Shown here: positions 45,806-55,494 of the stretch, piece after piece
Layout of the letters: each line of letters opens with the position of its first letter
Numbering within the stretch: position 1 is the stretch's first letter
Assembly: GCF_037325665.1 (NCBI RefSeq)
Contig: NC_090252.1
Location: 70,882,908 to 70,946,907 of the forward strand
DNA: 64,000 nt
Reading direction: 5' to 3'
From: Littorina saxatilis
Taxonomy: Eukaryota > Mollusca > Gastropoda > Littorinimorpha > Littorinidae
Made by a program: the position numbers and the translations under genes
The notes under the pieces: model-generated
Database searches by the model: none
What the model was told of the DNA's origin: nothing
The model's input: the letters and a program-made list of their open reading frames with translations, nothing else

Positions 45806-46654
45806 TTTTTGACTCACATGCGAAGCAAAAGTGAGTCTATGTACTCACCCGAGTCGTCCGTCCGTCCGTCCGTCCGTCCCGGCGTCCGTCCGTCCGTCCG
45901 TCCGTCCGGAAAACTTTAACGTTGGATATTTCTTGGACACTATTCAGTCTATCAGTACCAAATTTGGCAAGATGGTGTATGATGACAAGGCCCCCAAAAA
46001 CATACATAGCATCTTGACCTTGCTTCAAGGTCAAGGTCGCAGGGGCCATAAATGTTGTCTAAAAAACAGCTATTTTTCACATTTTTCCCATTTTCTCTGA
46101 AGTTTTTGAGATTTAATACCTCACCTATATATGATATATAGGGCAAAGTAAGCCCCATCTTTTGATACCAGTTTGGTTTACCTTGCTTCAAGGTCAAGGT
46201 CACAGGAGCTCTTCAAAGTTGGATTGTATACATATTTTGAAGTGACCTTGACCCTGAACTATGGAAGATAACTGTTTCAAACTTAAAAATTATGTGGAGC
46301 ACATGTTATGCTTTCATCATGAGACACATTTGGTCACATATGATCAAGGTCAAGGTCACTTTGACCCTTATGAAATGTGACCAAAATAAGGTAGTGAACC
46401 ACTAAAAGTGACCATATCTCATGGTAGAAAGAGCCAATAAGCACCATTGTACTTCCTATGTCTTGAATTAACAGCTTTGTGTTGCATGACCTTGGATGAC
46501 CTTGACCTTGGGTCAAGGTCACATGTATTTTGGTAGGAAAAATGTGTAAAGCAGTTCTTAGTGTATGATGTCATTGCTAGGTTTAGCTGAAGGTCAAGGT
46601 CATGTAAAGGTCAAGGTCAAGCATGTGAGTCGTATGGGCTTTGCCCTTCTTGTT
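45806..46654 (+). mobile_element. Hairpin-ended repeat family 2, copy 2
   Basis: Plus-strand copy of 9562-10377 with a longer (GTCC)n run. It starts TTTTTGACTCACATGCGAAG and ends GGGCTTTGCCCTTCTTGTT. It has the same clusters of AAGGTCAAGGTCA. Its near identity to the other copy suggests recent activity. Confidence 0.7.
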
Positions 46655-47300
46655 TAGTAATGGTCGTGAATTATAATGTATTATTAATAACAGACACATA
46701 AGAATACATGTAGGGGGATATGTATGTGAGGGTGCTGGACAGTTGTGTGTGGTTTTGGATATAATGGGTGAATTCTTATATATTATGTATGATTGATCTT
46801 GTGATTCTTATGAAAGGAGTGTGATTTTATGTGATGTAATATAGATGTGTGTACGAGCCACACACAAAAATCAGTTTTTCCTACATTAAGATAATAAAGT
46901 TGCATTTAATTGAATTGTTCAGAGTCAACGCTAGTCCATTAGCAAAAGTGAGAACTGTTTATAATCAGAAACATATTTGACTGAATGTATTCCCCTAACT
47001 TATTCAGAAAACAGATTGAGTTTACATGACGTAGTGTCGATACAGTGGAACCTACAATACAGACACACCCCACAATGAAATTCGCAAAATCAAGGTTCCC
47101 GCGTTAAAATTGACAACAAATCAAAACTGCTAAAGCTGACAATCTAGACCCCCGGACATCTTTTCTATAACATTTCAAGGTAGTCCAGCCAGTTTGTGAC
47201 GTGATGCGCCAGATATTATGAGAAGGATCTGACTTAACCTATACCTTCGCGCCCGATCCAGAGCAAGTGGACAAATAGTGACTATAACTACAACAGGAAG
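46655..47300. other. AT-rich, nothing recognised
   Basis: No coding frame, RNA gene or element end seen. Confidence 0.4.
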
Positions 47301-47305
47301 GGATC

Positions 47306-47645
47306 AGCTCGTTACTCCCCCGTATCGCTACTCCCCCGGCTCGTTACTCCCCCGTATCGCTACTCCCCCAGCTCGTTACTCCCCCGGCTCGTTACTCCCC
47401 AGTATAGCTACTCCCCCGGCTCGTTACTCCCCCGTATCGCTACTCCCCCGGCTCGTTACTCCCCCGTACACAGAAAATGACTGGATAACCCTGTGATAGT
47501 AAGTTGGCATAAAATATTCAATTAAGTAATAACTGCATTACTTAAGTGTAATAAAAAGGCACGGGGGAGTAACGAGCCGGGGGAGTAGCGATACGGGGGA
47601 GTAACGAGCCGGGGGAGTAACGATACGGGGGAGTAGCGAGATGCT
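47306..47645. repeat. Inverted pair of GTTACTCCCCC-type arrays
   Basis: Left array (47306-47475) repeats CTCGTTACTCCCCC and GTATCGCTACTCCCCC. Right array (47555-47645) has the same words inverted (GGGGGAGTAACGAG). The two could fold on each other across about 80 bp. Confidence 0.75.
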
Positions 47646-47788
47646 CCCCAACAGGAACACGTCGCTCCAAACGATTATGGTGCGGAACAGTTCCCCACCC
47701 GTGTTGACGGGAGGCAAAACTTCTCTTCGATAAGAAGAACCACAGAACGACGTAGAAGCTTGCGTCGACTGACACAGTCGCATCCTCG

Positions 47789-48031
47789 TTGCCAATGTCA
47801 TACTGCATGCTTGATACATATGAGCAGATTCGGGCAAAGACTCTCAAAGACGTCAACCTGAAAACATCGTTTGAGTACACCGAGACTGGGTGGCCGCGGT
47901 ACAAAGAAGATGTGAAGCTAGCAGCCAGAGATGTGTTTGCAGTGAGAGGAGAACTTACTGTAAACAAGGGACTATTCATCAAGGGCGACAGAATTGTGAT
48001 TCCTTTCAAACTGATAGGCAACAAAGACTAA
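47789..48031 (+). mobile_element. Ty3/Gypsy-type retrotransposon pol fossil
   Basis: A short frame with GWPRYKEDV and RGELTVNKGLFIKGDRIVIP. This is typical of the linker between RNase H and integrase in Ty3/Gypsy pol proteins. The copy is a small broken fragment with no LTR, reverse transcriptase or integrase core nearby. Confidence 0.65.
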
Positions 48032-48103
48032 CTGGACAATGACAATAGAATTACTCTACTCTATAATTGGTGACACTGAGTTCACCCTGTCACATTGGTA
48101 GGG

Positions 48104-48629
48104 GGGATCGAGGGGGGGGGGGGGGGGTCTTAAAAGGGGGGCGAGTCATAATAGCATTTGCTTTTCTTGTTGTTTGTTCGTGTATGTTTTGTTTTAGAAT
48201 TGGTTTGTGATCTTTTGTTTCGAGGTTGTCTTTTTATTTTTTCTTTACATGCTGGATAAAATGGCAGTTACCTCCCTTCTGGATAGAGGGATTTTCAAGC
48301 TGGAAATGTAGTACATACTGTGTAATTTTGAACAGATTTTAACCTAATGATATAGAACGTTTGTGTTGTTTTAAATTAAAAATGTGTAACGCGGCCACAC
48401 ACACACACACCCCACTGACACACACACACACACACACACACAGACACATACCCCCCCCCCCCCCACGGCACACACACACACCCACACACACACACACACA
48501 CGCGCGCGCGCACACAAACAAACGCACAATTATACCCGCACGCACGCACACACAGGCAGGCAGGCACTCTCACAAATACAAACACTTTCACACACACACA
48601 CACACACACACAAACTCACACCCCTCGCC

Positions 48630-48660
<31 letters not shown>

Positions 48661-48680
48661 ACACATGTGCGCGCGTGCTG
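48104..48680. repeat. G-run, CA-rich and C-run simple sequence
   Basis: A G run near 48112-48127, then (CA)n, C homopolymers and CG-alternating runs from about 48397 to 48665. Simple sequence only. Confidence 0.85.
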
Positions 48681-48684
48681 CCAT

Positions 48685-48755
48685 TCTCTCTCCCACCCGT
48701 CAACCCTGCCTACAACTGACTTTCTGGTTAGGATCGCACCTGTCACACTGACACC
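48685..48755. repeat. Left part of the 92-bp tandem repeat split by the Polinton
   Basis: About 70 bp, starting TCTCTCCCACCCGTCAACCC and ending TCACACTGACAC, which recur at 63773-63842 beyond the element. It represents the left piece of a monomer interrupted by the insertion. Confidence 0.75.
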
Positions 48756-48758
48756 CAC
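48754..48758. repeat. Target site duplication CCCAC (left copy)
   Basis: CCCAC directly before the left terminal repeat; the same five bases follow the right one at 63748-63752. Polintons usually make 6-bp duplications; only five match here, and the C-rich flank leaves a small uncertainty. Confidence 0.6.
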
Positions 48759-48984
48759 AGAGAAAGGGAGAATGTACGTTCTGGCTCACCGATTCCGACA
48801 GACCCTAAATATTAACGCAAAATAGGCTTCTGGACTAAACTTTTACTAAAATGAAACATGCGACAAAATCAGAAAAATACTGCATAAATCCATACAAAAA
48901 AAAATATAGTAAAGTAAGGTTGTTTTGAACCAATGCCGGGTCTGTCGGAATCAGTAACCCAGAACGTACATTCCCCCTTTCTCT
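48759..48984 (+). repeat. Left terminal inverted repeat of the Polinton
   Basis: Pairs with 63522-63747. The repeat is itself a fold-back: its first ~46 bp (AGAGAAAGGGAGAATGTACG on to CCGACAGACCC) return inverted at its inner edge with a few differences. The middle has the words TAGGCTTCTGGACTAAAC and CATGCGACAAAATC. Confidence 0.9.
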
Positions 48985-49313
48985 CTGTGCAACGCTAAAT
49001 TTAGTTTCCATTGAAATATTAACTAGTTGCAGCCAGCGTGCGTATTGATCCAACAATCTGCCCTTCGTCGGCTAGCCATAACTACCGTATTGATCTGGTA
49101 AAAACAAACAGCAAGCCTGTCTTCTATATTCCTCCAATGGCAAGACAAGATTAAATCATGTGATAGCAACAGTTACGTCACGTCCGCCCAACACTTGGTG
49201 TTGATAGTAACATAGCCTGGTGATTTTGCCATTTCATTCCGGACTTGCCTGCCGTGCAGTTGTGTTTTCTGTGAGAGAAGTGTTTTTACTGTCACTATAT
49301 TTGCTAAATATTT
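48985..49313. promoter_or_regulatory. Left leader region of the Polinton
   Basis: About 330 bp between the terminal repeat and the first gene, turning A/T-rich just before the start codon (CTATATTTGCTAAATATTT). Promoter function is inferred from position; no known element is recognised. Confidence 0.4.
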
Positions 49314-50150
49314 ATGTCTCAAGATAGCATTTCTGAAGAATTAGAGAGAGAAATTCTTGAATCACAAGTTGCTCATCAAAATCTATTAGATTTTTCAACA
49401 CAGTCATCAACTTTAATTTTACATTCACCAACTATGGATATACCGGAATCATTGAGTGAATGGAATTCTGAGCAGTTTTTAACTATTGAAGAGCACCTCA
49501 GTTACCTCAACAATTTTGTTGAAGTATTATCGCAAATGAAAAATGAAGGGCCATCTCCGAGTGGAAAACTACCTAAATTTCCTTCACGCCCAAAACGGAA
49601 ACTTTCAGATTTGTATGGAGGAAAACCAAAGAAAACCAAAACAACAATGACGTTCAATGAACTCCACGAATATTTAAAGTCAAAAATTGTTGATGTAAGC
49701 ATGAAAGTTAGGAAGGAAGTGTTCTTTTTTAATCCGGAAGATATCACATCATCAGCAAGTGCCATTGAAAAGTTAGTTGAGGGATATAGACACATACAAA
49801 GACAGGAGGCAACTTCAATGGGCTTCAATTTGCAATATGGAATGGTTCTAGAAATCGCATTTAAGTTTTATGAAGCAGAACAAGGCATTCATAATGAGAC
49901 CTGGGATGGCTGGTTGGAAAGAAACGTTAAAATTTCTTCTACGTATGCACGGAGATTGAGGGAGATTGCCCGTTTACTATTTCCATACAGAGCCAAATTC
50001 AGCACAGTTGGGATGTCTTTTTATGAAGTCTTCAACATGAGAAAAGAACTCAAAACCATGTTTGAAAAGAATGAGGATATCAGGCTTTATTGGGCTGAGA
50101 AAGTGACGTCAATGGTTCCAAATATACATCAACAGCAATCACAAGAGTAG
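49314..50150 (+). CDS. Polinton orf1: unknown, possible DNA-binding protein
   Basis: 278 residues, the only plus-strand gene in the left half. The N-terminus is acidic and Ser-rich; a basic patch (KPKKTKTT) lies near residue 105-112. The C-terminal third has the helical stretch WDGWLERNVKISSTYARRLR, whose spacing resembles helix-turn-helix segments of some phage proteins. That resemblance is weak. Function unknown; an early or regulatory role is a guess from its place next to the terminal repeat. It converges on the polymerase gene. Confidence 0.6.
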   Translation: MSQDSISEELEREILESQVAHQNLLDFSTQSSTLILHSPTMDIPESLSEWNSEQFLTIEEHLSYLNNFVEVLSQMKNEGPSPSGKLPKFPSRPKRKLSDLYGGKPKKTKTTMTFNELHEYLKSKIVDVSMKVRKEVFFFNPEDITSSASAIEKLVEGYRHIQRQEATSMGFNLQYGMVLEIAFKFYEAEQGIHNETWDGWLERNVKISSTYARRLREIARLLFPYRAKFSTVGMSFYEVFNMRKELKTMFEKNEDIRLYWAEKVTSMVPNIHQQQSQE

Positions 50151-50592
50151 GCTGCAATCAGGTCACGCAACTGCCAGTTGCGCCAAAATAGGTCAACACC
50201 CTGCTTCGCGATTGGGCTGAGAAAGTGACGTCAATGGTTCCAAATATACATCAACAGCAATCACAAGAGTAGGAAAAAAGAGTTAGAGCTAACACTGCAA
50301 TCAGGTCACGCAACTGGCAGTTGCGCCAAAATAGGTCAACACCCTGCTTCGCTTCGCTTCGCTTCGCTTCGCTTCAAAGGCTGCCTTCGGGCGGCCGCCG
50401 AGTGCACTTTATGCAAATGACTTGTTTATTGATTCAAGCTTTGACAAGTGTACTTGGTGGCTGCTTTGAAACTCAACAAAGCCCACTCCCCCTTTCACAC
50501 AAACACTTCCCAAACGCAAGCAACTTCCTCTCCCCCGCTGCAGTCAAAACAAAGCTGTCATAGCGGGTTTTCCCGATTGACAAAAATTCTTA
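50151..50592. terminator. Convergent intergenic region with duplicated tail and hairpins
   Basis: Between orf1 (+) and the polymerase (-). The last ~60 bp of orf1 and what follows are tandemly duplicated (about 50088-50210 and 50214-50345). Each copy has a near-perfect hairpin (CGCAACTGGCAGTTGCG, 17 bases). A (GCTTC)n run (about 50345-50375) and the hairpin-prone GCCTTCGGGCGGC follow. Together they could end transcription from both sides; that role is inferred. Confidence 0.45.
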
Positions 50593-53500
50593 TTACACAC
50601 TCAGACTATTTGGAGTCGCGTTTGTTCTCCAGTGTCCAATTGCATAAGAATATTCTGGTGATGAATAAACGCGCTTTGTGTCATTAGCATCTAAAGATTT
50701 CTTGTTTACAATAGTTGTGTTGATCTGATGAAGCGCGGAACTGATCTTAGGGTTGTCATGGTGAAACACTCGCTTCTGAAACAGTGCTTCCTTGTAGTTA
50801 TCATGCGATATGCTCGACTTTACAACCTGTTTGCTTACACCCTTTGCTTTTTTAACCACCCCTTTCTCACTTGCAACACTGTACATCTTTGCACGCAATC
50901 CAACATACTCCTTAATTATCTTCCCATTCATTTCATCTTTCATCTTTCCAATAACCTTCTTGTTAACATTTGAGTGCAATGGTGATTCTTTAGGGTAGTC
51001 GCAAGTGTCATAAAAAGAATCTTTTCCTTTTACTGCAGGACTTTCAGCTTCTAGATCTTTGTAAATGTCATCCGCTGGAATGTCAAGTAAGAATGAATCT
51101 GTGTCTGTGTAAAGTACTCTCGATTTGGGATATCTTGGTTTCAAATAATCATACAAAAACTCAAGCATCAACAGTTTTGACAACTCTAGCACAGTAAAGC
51201 CTATGAATACTGGTTTGTCAAGCTTGACTACAAGTTTTTTCATTAAGATACCATACAGCTGTTCATGAAAGTATTTAAAGTCTTGATACTGTGGTTTGGA
51301 TGTCAGCTTGATGGCCTCATTTTCTCTTGTAACAAGTCTAACATCCTTTCTCTTGTGTGGGTTTTCCATTGTCTTACCAAAGCAACTGTTGTTCATCAGT
51401 TTAAAAAAGTCTTTCTCTGATGCATCAGCGGCTTTGGTTCTCAGTTCTGTGTTTTTCATGATGTAAGGTTTCATAAACTGTTCTTGATCAAATAAAATTA
51501 TACGATGAACAGCCTTCAAAATTAATCCATGTCTAATGTAAAACTGTAACAGTCTGTAGTGACACACATACTTCTTTTTGTGAAACAGATTGGGCACCAG
51601 CTTTGGAGGTTCTCTTGGGTTTACTTTTAACCTCTCAGCCGCTAAAGGATAATCATTATGTAGATCATGAAGTGATAGTGGATAGTCTAAGTCAACTTCT
51701 AGTATCCATCCCTTTCGACTGTCTGGGCCTGCTTTTAATATTGTCAGCACAACACATTGTGAAAATGGTCCTGAATAGATCTTAAAGTTCCGAAGTGGAA
51801 GCGTCTGACACATTGCCCAACCATACAAATTGTTTGCATCTAGATACATGATGTAATTAGAAGGTTTCATAGGATCAAAGTCGTCCAAGTATTTGTTGTT
51901 GGCTTTGCAGTAATTGTGTGAAGCCATACTGATTCCTCCACGTAGTCCATTTTCAATCATCTGAAGTGTAGGTAGATCTGATAGCAAGTCAATCTTTACT
52001 CCTGTAAATCTAAGAAATGCATCCCAGCTCATGCCTGGTGCAGATATGTAATGTGAAGGATCTAGATTGTAGTGCTTCATACATGTTCTTCTGTAATTCT
52101 CAAATATATCTGCAAGTAAACAAACATCAGCCAACAAATATTGATCATGATAATCACCCATTGTATTACATCCTAATTTATTCCATGCAGTCTTAGCGTG
52201 TTCATAGTCTTCGTCACTTATACCTTTACCCTTCAGCCGTGAGAAGTAAGCATCCTTTGGTGGTAACTCATCTTCATCAAACCTCTCCCACGAATCCATG
52301 TATTCATATGGATAGACTCCCTTTCTAACTAAGTCACTGTCAAAGTACTTACATGTGATTGGGAAAGCAGTTAGTGATGAAGATAAAGACTCAAGTGTTC
52401 CCATCAGATGTTGAGCAGAATCGTAGAAGTGTAAACTATTCAGAGTAAAGGCCATGTACTTTTCTGAAGACTGCGCAATGCATCTTGCTTTGTATTCATC
52501 AGTTACTGCCTGCATGATCAGATGTGAATCATAACCGCGCAAGTTATGGAAGAAGATTGGAAGCTTCCAAGTCTTAGGATCAAACTTTAATTGTAGATTA
52601 CATTTGCTGTGTGCTGCTCCTCGGAACTGCCCACTTACATGATCATGATCTCTTACTATTGGATTGTCTGTGTTTGGTGTTAGACTTTGTTCGCATATCC
52701 AACACTGTGTGGTAGAGTTAAACTGTTCTTGGTCTTCAGGTTTCATAACAATGTCTGAAAGATTCAGTTGTTTGGAGCAGTCATTTCGCACTTGGTTCAT
52801 TTGCTGTAAGAAGTTCTTTGCTGCATTAGGTCCTCTGTACAATTGCGGTTTAGAATGTTTACCATCTGAACTAACAACAATAAATGCATATGAACAGACT
52901 TGATGATTACTTAGAGTTACTGTTTTAGGTAGGTCTTTTGGTAAAGGTCCTTCATATGGCACAATGATAGATTCAAAGTCAGCATAAACAACATAAGGAC
53001 TTTTCTGTAGTTTGCATACATTCTTAAAATACACTTTGCTGTCTGGCGGTGGTGTTGTTAACTTCACAACCGCATCATCAACGCTCTTACAATGTTGCTT
53101 GTGTATAAGTGCTGCATGAATTGATGGAATACGCAAGAGACATCGCCTACAAAAGTCTTGTTTACTATTGTGATTGCTTGTGCTCGCCATCAGTCTACTC
53201 ATTGTACGAATCAAAGTGTAATGATATTTTACACCATCAGTCATTAGTAACATGTCAACATGGTTAGTATCACAATCACCAATCGTTGGTGAGTTCTTTG
53301 ATATTCTCACTGGTTTCAGTTCATCTTCCTCATCCCACGTGTAAACATTTACGGTGATGGGTTTGTTTTGCTGTTCAAATTTGTCAATGCTTGTAATGCT
53401 GACAGGAAATTCAATACCAGTAAAGTTTAGTTTATTTCTGTATGCATGATAGTTAGACACTCTTTCTGCATTTTTCTTTACACTGTACAGTCTTGCCAGA

Positions 53501-54069
53501 ACACACCACATAAAACATTTGTCATCATCATTCTTTATGTTCAGCACAGCACGTTTTTTGACAAGAGCAGGAGGTAAAGGTATGTAACTTCTACCTCTGA
53601 TGGGGGCAAATTTACTTAGCTTCAATTCTATTTTTAGAATTTCACCTTCTGACCATCCGGATCCTTTCATCTTTGCATCCTCTGCAGCTTGCTCAAACCG
53701 TTTCATCATTTCATCTGCCCAGTTTCCATTCAATTCTGCCATAGAATTAAGTGCTAGTTGTCTGGTTGAAACATGAACTTCTAGCACCTCATCACTGACT
53801 GTTTTGTATTTTATTAAACTGACTATCTGCACTTTTACTGGAGGTTCAATCAACAAATTGTTTGGAATTTGTTCAATGGCGTCTTGCACACTGGACTGCA
53901 CATTTTGAGGATCCGTTACTTGTAATTCAACGGTGTCAAATACTGTCGATAAAGATTCTAATACAGAGTCTTCCATCGCTGTGAGTTTGATTTTATAACT
54001 CAAAATAAAAATATAAATTAAAAAAATGAAGTTGCAATTCTTTCTCAGAGCTTCCATTTTTGTTAACAC
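50593..54069 (-). CDS. Polinton protein-primed family B DNA polymerase
   Basis: Replicates the element by protein priming, as known for Polintons and adenoviruses. Motifs, with residues counted from the first Met: Exo I YADFES (Asp364), a zinc/HNH-like insert CWICEQS ... RDHDHVSGQFRG (about 455-490, endonuclease VII-like), Exo II NLRGYDSHL (Asp514), Exo III LLADVCLLAD (Asp648), Pol A YLDANNLYG (Asp744), Pol B KLMNNSCFGK (Lys890) and Pol C YTDTDS (Asp989). All key residues are present. The first 31 residues are A/T-driven and hydrophobic, and a TATA-like TTATAAAATC lies within them, so the Met at 53976 (MEDSVLESL, 1127 aa) may be the real start. Last gene of the minus-strand block. Confidence 0.92.
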   Translation of the reverse strand: MLTKMEALRKNCNFIFLIYIFILSYKIKLTAMEDSVLESLSTVFDTVELQVTDPQNVQSSVQDAIEQIPNNLLIEPPVKVQIVSLIKYKTVSDEVLEVHVSTRQLALNSMAELNGNWADEMMKRFEQAAEDAKMKGSGWSEGEILKIELKLSKFAPIRGRSYIPLPPALVKKRAVLNIKNDDDKCFMWCVLARLYSVKKNAERVSNYHAYRNKLNFTGIEFPVSITSIDKFEQQNKPITVNVYTWDEEDELKPVRISKNSPTIGDCDTNHVDMLLMTDGVKYHYTLIRTMSRLMASTSNHNSKQDFCRRCLLRIPSIHAALIHKQHCKSVDDAVVKLTTPPPDSKVYFKNVCKLQKSPYVVYADFESIIVPYEGPLPKDLPKTVTLSNHQVCSYAFIVVSSDGKHSKPQLYRGPNAAKNFLQQMNQVRNDCSKQLNLSDIVMKPEDQEQFNSTTQCWICEQSLTPNTDNPIVRDHDHVSGQFRGAAHSKCNLQLKFDPKTWKLPIFFHNLRGYDSHLIMQAVTDEYKARCIAQSSEKYMAFTLNSLHFYDSAQHLMGTLESLSSSLTAFPITCKYFDSDLVRKGVYPYEYMDSWERFDEDELPPKDAYFSRLKGKGISDEDYEHAKTAWNKLGCNTMGDYHDQYLLADVCLLADIFENYRRTCMKHYNLDPSHYISAPGMSWDAFLRFTGVKIDLLSDLPTLQMIENGLRGGISMASHNYCKANNKYLDDFDPMKPSNYIMYLDANNLYGWAMCQTLPLRNFKIYSGPFSQCVVLTILKAGPDSRKGWILEVDLDYPLSLHDLHNDYPLAAERLKVNPREPPKLVPNLFHKKKYVCHYRLLQFYIRHGLILKAVHRIILFDQEQFMKPYIMKNTELRTKAADASEKDFFKLMNNSCFGKTMENPHKRKDVRLVTRENEAIKLTSKPQYQDFKYFHEQLYGILMKKLVVKLDKPVFIGFTVLELSKLLMLEFLYDYLKPRYPKSRVLYTDTDSFLLDIPADDIYKDLEAESPAVKGKDSFYDTCDYPKESPLHSNVNKKVIGKMKDEMNGKIIKEYVGLRAKMYSVASEKGVVKKAKGVSKQVVKSSISHDNYKEALFQKRVFHHDNPKISSALHQINTTIVNKKSLDANDTKRVYSSPEYSYAIGHWRTNATPNSLSV

Positions 54070-54090
54070 TATAAAATCTGAAATAAAAAA

Positions 54091-55053
54091 TCATTTAACA
54101 TTTGTACCACGTGGAACTAATTGTAATTCCTCTTTTACAAAGGCTCTTTGCGGTGCTGGTTCTCTCAAGTAATATATAGGTGGATTTGTCTCTACTACTC
54201 TCTTGATTTCATGAATGTCAATACTCCAGATTGGATCCGTTGCACGCTTCCTGCTGTCACCCTCAGCTTCACCGGGTGCATATAAATATCTGACTTTCTG
54301 ATTGAAAGGTAGTAATGCCACTGGTGTTGTTGACTTTGGAGCAACAGGTATTGTTTTCTGTTTGATTGCATCAACTGGTCTTAACCCTGTAGCTTTAAAT
54401 ACCTCCAGATTCATTGCTCTAAGTACTGATGGTAATCTTTTGACCCATTCAGTGTTACGCAATTTACTTTCTGTGTCCAAAAATTCCTGATGGTACTGAT
54501 ATGAAAACAGTTTTTCTGCCAACTGTTTGTTAAAGCTCTCAACAATAGCCTGTGACCTGTGGTTTCCTGGAATACCTCTCTTCACTGTAACATGATGTTT
54601 TAACAGAAGCTGGTTGACAGCTCCTTTAAACTCCTTACCATCATCGCACTGAATCATTCTGGGATACTTTAGTGGTCCACGTCTGTAAATTTCTTGCAGG
54701 GCAACAGCTGTAGCTATAGCACTTTTCTCTGTCAACGGTTCAGCATCTTTGTATCTTGTTGCAACATCAACTACAGTCAGTGCATACTTATATTTCTTCC
54801 TTCTGACTGTGTCATGCGGTAAATACAGCAGGTCTATTTGATGAGTGTCATTCGGTTTAATGTTAACAAAGTGTGGTCGTGTAATTTTTCTTGGTGCAGG
54901 TAAATAGATCTGCCAAACTGCCTGCTTTGACAACCATTTCTTTGCTATATCTTGAGAAACACCTGCTGCGTCACTGAGCTTGTCAATAGCAGTTCTTCCT
55001 TTCCAGTATCCTTTTGGGGAATAATATATTTTAGATAACAAAGCATCACTCAT
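54091..55053 (-). CDS. Polinton integrase (retroviral-type DDE)
   Basis: 320 residues. An N-terminal helical part (YYSPKGYWKGRTAIDKLS) is followed by the rve core with Asp74 (HQIDLLYLP), Asp137 (QCDDGKEF) and Glu172 (IVESFNK), spaced like a D,D(34-35)E site. The C-terminal part is basic and probably contacts DNA. It inserts the linear element DNA into the host chromosome. It lies 21 bp upstream of the polymerase in the same direction, so the two may share a transcript. Length is within the usual Polinton range. Confidence 0.9.
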   Translation of the reverse strand: MSDALLSKIYYSPKGYWKGRTAIDKLSDAAGVSQDIAKKWLSKQAVWQIYLPAPRKITRPHFVNIKPNDTHQIDLLYLPHDTVRRKKYKYALTVVDVATRYKDAEPLTEKSAIATAVALQEIYRRGPLKYPRMIQCDDGKEFKGAVNQLLLKHHVTVKRGIPGNHRSQAIVESFNKQLAEKLFSYQYHQEFLDTESKLRNTEWVKRLPSVLRAMNLEVFKATGLRPVDAIKQKTIPVAPKSTTPVALLPFNQKVRYLYAPGEAEGDSRKRATDPIWSIDIHEIKRVVETNPPIYYLREPAPQRAFVKEELQLVPRGTNVK

Positions 55054-55074
55054 GGTTTTTTAAATGACAGAATA

Positions 55075-55485
55075 TTAAGATTTGACAGCACGCGCAATAA
55101 AGTAAACAACAGCCATACCAATAACAATGAAAACAATCTCGCCCACCTTCTGCTCTTCTGAAGGCTGATAAAAGTCACCCAGTTTTGGAGGAGCACTTGT
55201 CTTCATTTTCTTTCCAGTTACAAGATAGTATTCTTGAATGGCTGCATCAACATTGGCAAAGGTTTTGTTTGCATGTCCTTGCTGCCTGAGTTTATCATTC
55301 ATAAAGTCTAACTGCGCAATTCGTTTCTTCTCGTATTCATCCTGTGCTTTCGCCAGTTGTTCCATGGCTTTGTTGTGCCTTTCCCTCTCTTCACCATTTT
55401 GCAGTTTAGAAAACAAATAGTTGCTGCCAGAAAATGCAAGCGCATTTACAATCGCACCTCCCACCATCATAACCAAGCTAGCCAT
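55075..55485 (-). CDS. Polinton small membrane protein with two hydrophobic ends
   Basis: 136 residues. N-terminal hydrophobic segment (ASLVMMVGGAIVNALAF), a central charged helix likely to form a coiled coil (about 32-65), and a C-terminal segment (VGEIVFIVIGMAVVYFIARA). It could be a virion or membrane-anchored protein, but no family function is known to me. It begins 10 bp downstream of the next gene and lies in the minus-strand block. Confidence 0.65.
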   Translation of the reverse strand: MASLVMMVGGAIVNALAFSGSNYLFSKLQNGEERERHNKAMEQLAKAQDEYEKKRIAQLDFMNDKLRQQGHANKTFANVDAAIQEYYLVTGKKMKTSAPPKLGDFYQPSEEQKVGEIVFIVIGMAVVYFIARAVKS

Positions 55486-55494
55486 TTTATTGTC

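Noticed and set aside
47538-48024. Minus-strand frames across the inverted arrays and the Gypsy fossil
   Set aside because: Driven by the repeated GTAACGAG words and by the complement of the fossil; no domain is visible.
48685-48755. Counting the ~70-bp flanking repeat as part of the Polinton ends
   Set aside because: It is in direct orientation on both sides and belongs to a 92-bp host tandem repeat; the true ends start at AGAGAAAGGG with CCCAC outside.
48361-48825. His/Thr-rich frame of 154 codons
   Set aside because: Encoded by CA and C-run simple sequence with no other support.
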